Origin: an uncultured Barnesiella sp.
GTDB taxonomy: Bacteria > Bacteroidota > Bacteroidia > Bacteroidales > Barnesiellaceae
Direction of reading: 5' to 3'
Length of the DNA stretch: 47,960 nt
NCBI GenBank assembly: GCA_944320015.1
Contig: CALUFO010000020.1
Location: 1 to 47,960, forward strand
Shown here: piece after piece, positions 43,918-47,960 of the stretch
Layout of the letters: every line of letters begins with the position of its first letter
Numbering within the stretch: the first letter of the stretch is position 1
Translations under genes and position numbers: made by a program
The notes under the pieces: model-generated
What the model was told of the DNA's origin: nothing
Database searches by the model: none
What the model saw: only the letters and a program-made list of their open reading frames with translations

Positions 43918-45021
43918 ATGAGTTTACAATGTGGCATAGTCGGATTGCCCAATGTGGGTAAATCGACTCTTTTCAATTGCTTGTCCAACGCCAAAGCGCA
44001 ATCGGCCAATTTCCCGTTTTGCACAATAGAACCCAACGTGGGAGTAATCACCGTGCCCGATGAACGGTTGAACAAACTGGCCGAACTGGTACACCCCCAG
44101 CGCATTGTTCCCACGACGGTCGAGATTGTCGACATCGCCGGGTTGGTGAAAGGAGCGAGCAAAGGCGAAGGCTTAGGAAACAAATTCCTCGCCAACATTC
44201 GGGAAACCGACGCAATCCTGCATGTTTTACGCTGTTTCGACGACGATAACATCACCCACGTCGACGGGTCGGTCAATCCCGTACGCGACAAAGAAATTAT
44301 CGATTTCGAATTGCAACTCAAAGACTTGGAGACCATCGAGGCTCGTATCTCAAAGGTTCAAAAACAAGCTCAAACCGGCGGAGACAAAGCGGCCAAAGTC
44401 GCTTACGAAGTGTTGAGCCGGTACAAAGAGGCTCTCGAACAGGGAAAGGCGGCTCGTACCGTAACGTTTGAAACCAAAGACGAACAAAAAATAGCCCATG
44501 ACCTTTTCTTGCTCACCAACAAACCGGTGATGTATATTTGCAACGTCGACGACAACAGCGCCGTATCGGGCAACAAATATGTCGAAATGGTGCGAGAAGC
44601 CGTCAAAGACGAGAACGCCGAAATCCTTATCCTTGCCGCTAAAACCGAATCGGAAATCGCCGAGTTTGAAACCTACGAAGAACGACAAATGTTCCTCAAT
44701 GAAATAGGGCTCGAAGAGTCGGGTGTGTCACGCCTTATCCGAGCCGCATACAGCCTGCTCAACCTCGAAACCTATTTTACCGCCGGGCCGCAAGAAGTTC
44801 GCGCATGGACCTATCTGAAAGGAAGCAAGGCCCCCCAATGCGCCGGTATTATCCACACCGACTTTGAAAAAGGCTTTATCCGCGCCGAAGTCATCAAATA
44901 CGACGACTACATTGCACTCGGCTCGGAATCGGCTTGTAAAGAGGCCGGGAAAATGTATATCGAAGGTAAGGACTATGTGGTCCAAGACGGCGATATCATG
45001 CACTTCCGCTTCAACGTATAA
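43918..45021 (+). CDS. ychF: Ribosome-binding ATPase YchF (OLA1-type)
   Basis: OBG-family P-loop protein that prefers ATP and binds ribosomes, linked to translation and oxidative stress control. The 367 residues show Walker A GLPNVGKST (9-17), switch motif VDIAGLVKGA (D72), the NKPVMYICNVDD segment in place of the GTP-specific NKxD, and a C-terminal TGS domain ending YVVQDGDIMHFRFNV. The gene has its own promoter and a folded leader, and a perfect bidirectional terminator follows. Confidence 0.97.
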   Translation: MSLQCGIVGLPNVGKSTLFNCLSNAKAQSANFPFCTIEPNVGVITVPDERLNKLAELVHPQRIVPTTVEIVDIAGLVKGASKGEGLGNKFLANIRETDAILHVLRCFDDDNITHVDGSVNPVRDKEIIDFELQLKDLETIEARISKVQKQAQTGGDKAAKVAYEVLSRYKEALEQGKAARTVTFETKDEQKIAHDLFLLTNKPVMYICNVDDNSAVSGNKYVEMVREAVKDENAEILILAAKTESEIAEFETYEERQMFLNEIGLEESGVSRLIRAAYSLLNLETYFTAGPQEVRAWTYLKGSKAPQCAGIIHTDFEKGFIRAEVIKYDDYIALGSESACKEAGKMYIEGKDYVVQDGDIMHFRFNV

Positions 45022-45038
45022 CCTTCTAAGGTCACGAA

Positions 45039-45088
45039 TAAGAAAGCCAAGCGGCGGTGGAATATCCCATCGCCGCTTGGCTTTCTTA
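45039..45088. terminator. Bidirectional terminator between ychF and the S41 protease gene
   Basis: A perfect 18-base-pair stem; arms TAAGAAAGCCAAGCGGCG and CGCCGCTTGGCTTTCTTA. Confidence 0.93.
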
Positions 45089-45106
45089 CTTTATTATTTC
45101 AATACG

Positions 45107-46783
45107 TTACTTGTCTGTCTCGACATTCAAAATCTTAGCGTAGCGCGCTTTGTCGTTTACAATCGCACAAGCCTCCTCCAAATTTTTGTCGTTTTTGATC
45201 GACTCGATAATCTCGCCCTTTTGGAAGTAATAGCGTTTCACTATCTCGGCCGAGAGCAAATGGGCGATTTCATCGCGAAAAGTGTCTAAATCACGATCCA
45301 AATCGTGATTCAAACAAGCCTCCAATGCCTCAAACTGTTTCTGGGTATTCTCGTCGAAATAGCCCTCAAATTTGGCGACCTCTTTCAAATCTGCAAGGAT
45401 ACGCTCGCTTTGCTTGTCATATTTGAAGTTTTTCGACTTTACAAAATCTTTGAATGCTTCATACTCCTCGTCTGAGAGTTTAAACTCTTTGGGCCCGGCT
45501 ATCGTATCGTGTTCCGCCGCGTAACGGGTAGCATAGTCGAAAAAATAAAAATCTTTCATCAAATAGAAACTAATGTTGCTGCCTCGCTCGATCTCGGGTT
45601 CCACATCGGGTTTTATGCCCCCGCCGTCACGCACGATACGCCCATGAGCCGTCTTAAATTCATTGGTAAGGCTGTCGGGGATACGAGCCACGCTTCCGTC
45701 GGGATTGCGGTGGGAATAGTCGATTGCTTGTATCAACCGTCCGCTGGGAATATAATAGCGGGCAATCGTAACCTTCAACATACCATTGTATGGCAACGGA
45801 CGTGTCGACTGTACCAGCCCTTTGCCATAGGAACGAGAACCGACAATGACCGCGCGGTCGAGGTCTTGCAAGGCTCCGGCCACAATCTCCGATGACGAGG
45901 CGGTGCCGCCGTCGATCAATACAGCCAACGGGATATTCACATCGATAGGTTCTTGTGTGGTTTTATACGTCTTGTCCATCTTTTTGTTACGCCCTCTGGT
46001 GGAAAGCACCTCCACCCCTTTGGGAACAAACAGATTGACAATCTGCACGGCTTGTTCCAAAATACCGCCGCCATTGCCCCGCAAGTCGAGAACCAACGCG
46101 GTGACACCCCGCCGTTTCAAGTCCTGCAAAGCTCGCTTCACCTCCTCGGCCGCCGAGTCGGTAAAACTGCTCAGATAGATATAACCCACACTATCGCATA
46201 CCATATCGTAATAGGGTACGGCGGGCATCTGTATTTTCTTGCGAACCAAATCAAACGAAAGCAATCCTTCCACATCGGGACGCTCGACTGTCACCTTCAA
46301 CTTGGTGTTGGCCGGGCCTTTCAGCCGTTCGCTCACCTTGGCGCTTTTCCACCCCAGCACCGTATCGTTATCGATCATCACAATTTTATCGCCCGGTCGC
46401 AATCCGGCCAACTGAGCCGGCATGCCTTCGTATGGCTCCGAGATATATACGGCATTGTCGCGTTCCATGATAAAAGAGCCTATTCCCGCATATTCGCCCG
46501 TCGTGGAAAAGAAAAAATCTTCTTTCTCCTGCTCGGGAATATATTCGGTATATGGATCCAAACGCACCAACATGGAATTTATCCCGTCGGTAATAGCTTT
46601 CTCGGCATTGATCGTGTCGACATAAAACAGATTCAACTCTTTAAAAAGCGAATTGAATATATCGAGGTTCCTCGAAATCTCGAAATTCCGTTTGTCTATT
46701 TTATCAGCTTGGGCTCTATGCGTCACGCCGCTCGCGAGGAGCAACACGGCTACGAGGGCAACGCTCAATCTTCTTTCTCTCAT
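45107..46783 (-). CDS. C-terminal processing protease, S41 family
   Basis: A 558-residue exported serine protease. Signal peptide (LSVALVAVLLLASGVTHRA); PDZ domain (AVYISEPYEGMPAQLAGLRP then GDKIVMIDND); S41 core with IYLSSFTDSAAEEVKRAL, LVLDLRGNGGG, the nucleophile Ser in DGGTASSSEIVAGAL and the general-base Lys in VGSRSYGKGLVQ. The last 150 residues are helical and charged, as in other Bacteroidetes CtpA. It probably trims or degrades periplasmic proteins. The TATCTTCG -7-like element (46805-46812) ends close to the stop of the PfkB gene. Confidence 0.95.
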   Translation of the reverse strand: MRERRLSVALVAVLLLASGVTHRAQADKIDKRNFEISRNLDIFNSLFKELNLFYVDTINAEKAITDGINSMLVRLDPYTEYIPEQEKEDFFFSTTGEYAGIGSFIMERDNAVYISEPYEGMPAQLAGLRPGDKIVMIDNDTVLGWKSAKVSERLKGPANTKLKVTVERPDVEGLLSFDLVRKKIQMPAVPYYDMVCDSVGYIYLSSFTDSAAEEVKRALQDLKRRGVTALVLDLRGNGGGILEQAVQIVNLFVPKGVEVLSTRGRNKKMDKTYKTTQEPIDVNIPLAVLIDGGTASSSEIVAGALQDLDRAVIVGSRSYGKGLVQSTRPLPYNGMLKVTIARYYIPSGRLIQAIDYSHRNPDGSVARIPDSLTNEFKTAHGRIVRDGGGIKPDVEPEIERGSNISFYLMKDFYFFDYATRYAAEHDTIAGPKEFKLSDEEYEAFKDFVKSKNFKYDKQSERILADLKEVAKFEGYFDENTQKQFEALEACLNHDLDRDLDTFRDEIAHLLSAEIVKRYYFQKGEIIESIKNDKNLEEACAIVNDKARYAKILNVETDK

Positions 46784-46804
46784 TTTTTATACCTTTTAAT
46801 CTTA

Positions 46805-46812
46805 CGAAGATA
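46805..46812 (-). promoter_or_regulatory. -7-like element for the S41 protease gene
   Basis: On the minus strand TATCTTCG is preceded by a TTG 21 bases upstream, inside the end of the PfkB coding region. This suggests the protease is transcribed separately as well as by read-through. Confidence 0.4.
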
Positions 46813-46813
46813 A

Positions 46814-47806
46814 TCAATGCCGCACATCATCGGCAACCATCGAAGATACTTTTAACTTTATTTCAGCCCAAATCTCGTCGCTCATTTTGGTGCCAATCAC
46901 TTTAATGACACGACCAGCCAGCATCGAGCCTATTTCACCGCAAACTTTCAACGAGCAATTTTGGGAAAGGCCATAGAGGAACCCCGACGCATATAGGTCG
47001 CCGGCTCCCGTAGAGTCCACTCTCAACTCGGGTGTCGCCGGCACCTCGACTATCTCGCCGGCACGGCCTACGAAAGAGCCATGAGCGCCACACTTGACAA
47101 CTGCGATTTTGCAAGACTGCGACAATATCTCGGCGGCTTTCCGAGGCTCCTCTCCCACATAGGCCATAGCCTCCTCTTCGTTGGCAAAAAGAATATCCAC
47201 ATAGTTCTCTACCAGATTCCGTATAATGGCATAGTTTTCCTTCACCACATTGTAGCTTGCCATATCGAACGAGACTTGCAGACCCAGTTCTTTTGCCAAT
47301 TGCACGGCTCTCAAAATCAAGGCTTCGTCTTGTACCAAATATCCTTCGATATGCAATATGTCATATCCCGCAAACATTTCGGGTAAAAGTTCATCGGCAC
47401 TCAATGTCGAGGCTGCACCCAAAAACGTACCGAATGTGCGCTCTCCATCGGGGGTAATTATGGTCATGGCGCACCCCGATGCCTGATCGCACTCGATCAA
47501 CGTCGTCTTCACGCCGTTGCGCTCCATATCCTCTCGGAAGAAACGGGCATAAGCATCTCGCCCGACTTTCCCCACGAATCCTCCTTCTATGCCCATACGG
47601 GTCACTCCCGACACCGCATTGGCAGCCGAGCCACCCGAAGCCAATGTCGTTTCCAACTCTTCGAAAATCGACATGATCTTCAAAAGTTTCTCTTCGTCTA
47701 TCAGTTGCATGCCCCCTTTCAAAAGGCCTATCTCTTGAAAACACGCATCGGTATTCAACCGAGCAAGCACATCTGTGAGAGCGTTTCCCAATCCTACTAT
47801 CCTCAT
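46814..47806 (-). CDS. PfkB family carbohydrate/nucleoside kinase
   Basis: A 330-residue ribokinase-fold enzyme. N-terminal MRIVGLGNALTDVLARL; GGSAANAVSGVTRMG carries the substrate-binding signature; GRDAYARFFREDMERNGV and the C-terminal anion hole TGAGDLYASGFLYGL with the catalytic Asp are intact. Close relatives are annotated as adenosine kinases, but sugar specificity cannot be excluded. An in-frame extension to 47854 is excluded because it runs into the tRNA-Asn promoter. Confidence 0.93.
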   Translation of the reverse strand: MRIVGLGNALTDVLARLNTDACFQEIGLLKGGMQLIDEEKLLKIMSIFEELETTLASGGSAANAVSGVTRMGIEGGFVGKVGRDAYARFFREDMERNGVKTTLIECDQASGCAMTIITPDGERTFGTFLGAASTLSADELLPEMFAGYDILHIEGYLVQDEALILRAVQLAKELGLQVSFDMASYNVVKENYAIIRNLVENYVDILFANEEEAMAYVGEEPRKAAEILSQSCKIAVVKCGAHGSFVGRAGEIVEVPATPELRVDSTGAGDLYASGFLYGLSQNCSLKVCGEIGSMLAGRVIKVIGTKMSDEIWAEIKLKVSSMVADDVRH

Positions 47807-47831
47807 TACGGAAATTTTTTTTGCAAATATA

Positions 47832-47862
47832 TTGCATAATTGGAAATTACCCATTACTTTTG
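47832..47862 (+). promoter_or_regulatory. Promoter of tRNA-Asn
   Basis: TTG (47832-47834), 20 bases, TACTTTTG (47855-47862). Predicted start near 47868, about 20 bases before the tRNA. Confidence 0.7.
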
Positions 47863-47888
47863 CATCGCATTTTTGACAGATGCCATCT

Positions 47889-47960
47889 TCTTCAGTAGCT
47901 CAGTCGGTTAGAGCATCTGACTGTTAATCAGAGGGTCGTTGGTTCAAGTCCAACCTGAAG
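47889..47960 (+). tRNA. tRNA-Asn (GTT), cut by the window edge
   Basis: Cloverleaf with acceptor 5' arm TCTTCAG, TAGCTCAG, anticodon stem TCTGA/TCAGA with loop CTGTTAA (anticodon GTT) and T-arm GGTTCAAGTCC. The last acceptor base and the discriminator fall outside the window. Confidence 0.95.

Noticed and set aside
1-47960. CRISPR array, toxin-antitoxin pair or phage-defence island
   Set aside because: No regularly spaced repeats and no such protein families were seen on either strand.

Overview
The window looks like a chromosomal core segment from a member of the Bacteroidales. Many starts are preceded by the Bacteroidetes sigma-A promoter type (TTTG or TTG, about 18-20 bases, TAnnTTTG). 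Shine-Dalgarno sequences are mostly absent. Gene families typical of the order are present: long-form IspG, a TGS/ThrRS-like nucleoside kinase, YfhO, a DUF4369/TlpA-like lipoprotein, tandem FKBP isomerases and a secreted GHL10 protein with a C-terminal sorting-like domain. Base composition looks close to 50% G+C by eye. A Barnesiella-like genus is a guess only. I see no prophage, insertion sequence, CRISPR array or rRNA.

Layout. A CAT-anticodon tRNA with its own promoter and terminator sits at the left edge (minus strand). Then come a HAD phosphatase and ribF (plus), meeting a minus-strand YfhO/methyltransferase pair tail to tail. Further minus-strand genes are a TPR/OmpA-like lipoprotein and xerD. 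A plus-strand operon follows: aroQ-pyk-O-methyltransferase-rbfA-FtsX/LolE-like permease. It meets HIT, greA and a TlpA-like lipoprotein on the minus strand. pnp is next on the plus strand, followed by a 454-base gap and a five-gene operon rpoN-PAP2-like-purE-ispG-MATE, closed by a bidirectional terminator shared with an Lrp/AsnC regulator.

From 24.4 to 26.7 kb lies a broken ABC-2 efflux locus. An intact-looking promoter and operator lead into the first 40 or so codons of a TetR repressor. The sequence then jumps out of frame into the body of an ABC-2 permease, followed by an intact second permease. After that come two FKBP isomerases (minus), a cysteine-free sirtuin (plus), a Na/Pi cotransporter (minus), the nucleoside kinase (plus), a long-chain polyprenyl synthase (minus), polA and mfd (plus), a MscS channel overlapping mfd by 62 bases (minus), the GHL10 protein (minus), ychF (plus), an S41 protease and a PfkB kinase (minus), and tRNA-Asn cut by the right edge.

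Together these genes cover central metabolism (pyk, aroQ, purE, ribF, ispG, polyprenyl synthase), DNA and RNA maintenance (polA, mfd, xerD, pnp, greA, rpoN, rbfA, ychF) and envelope functions. No new defence or mobile system is evident. The points most worth a second look are the TetR/ABC deletion scar, a terminator-like hairpin inside the greA leader, a structured ychF leader, the cysteine-free thioredoxin fold, the zinc-less sirtuin and the structured pnp-rpoN gap.
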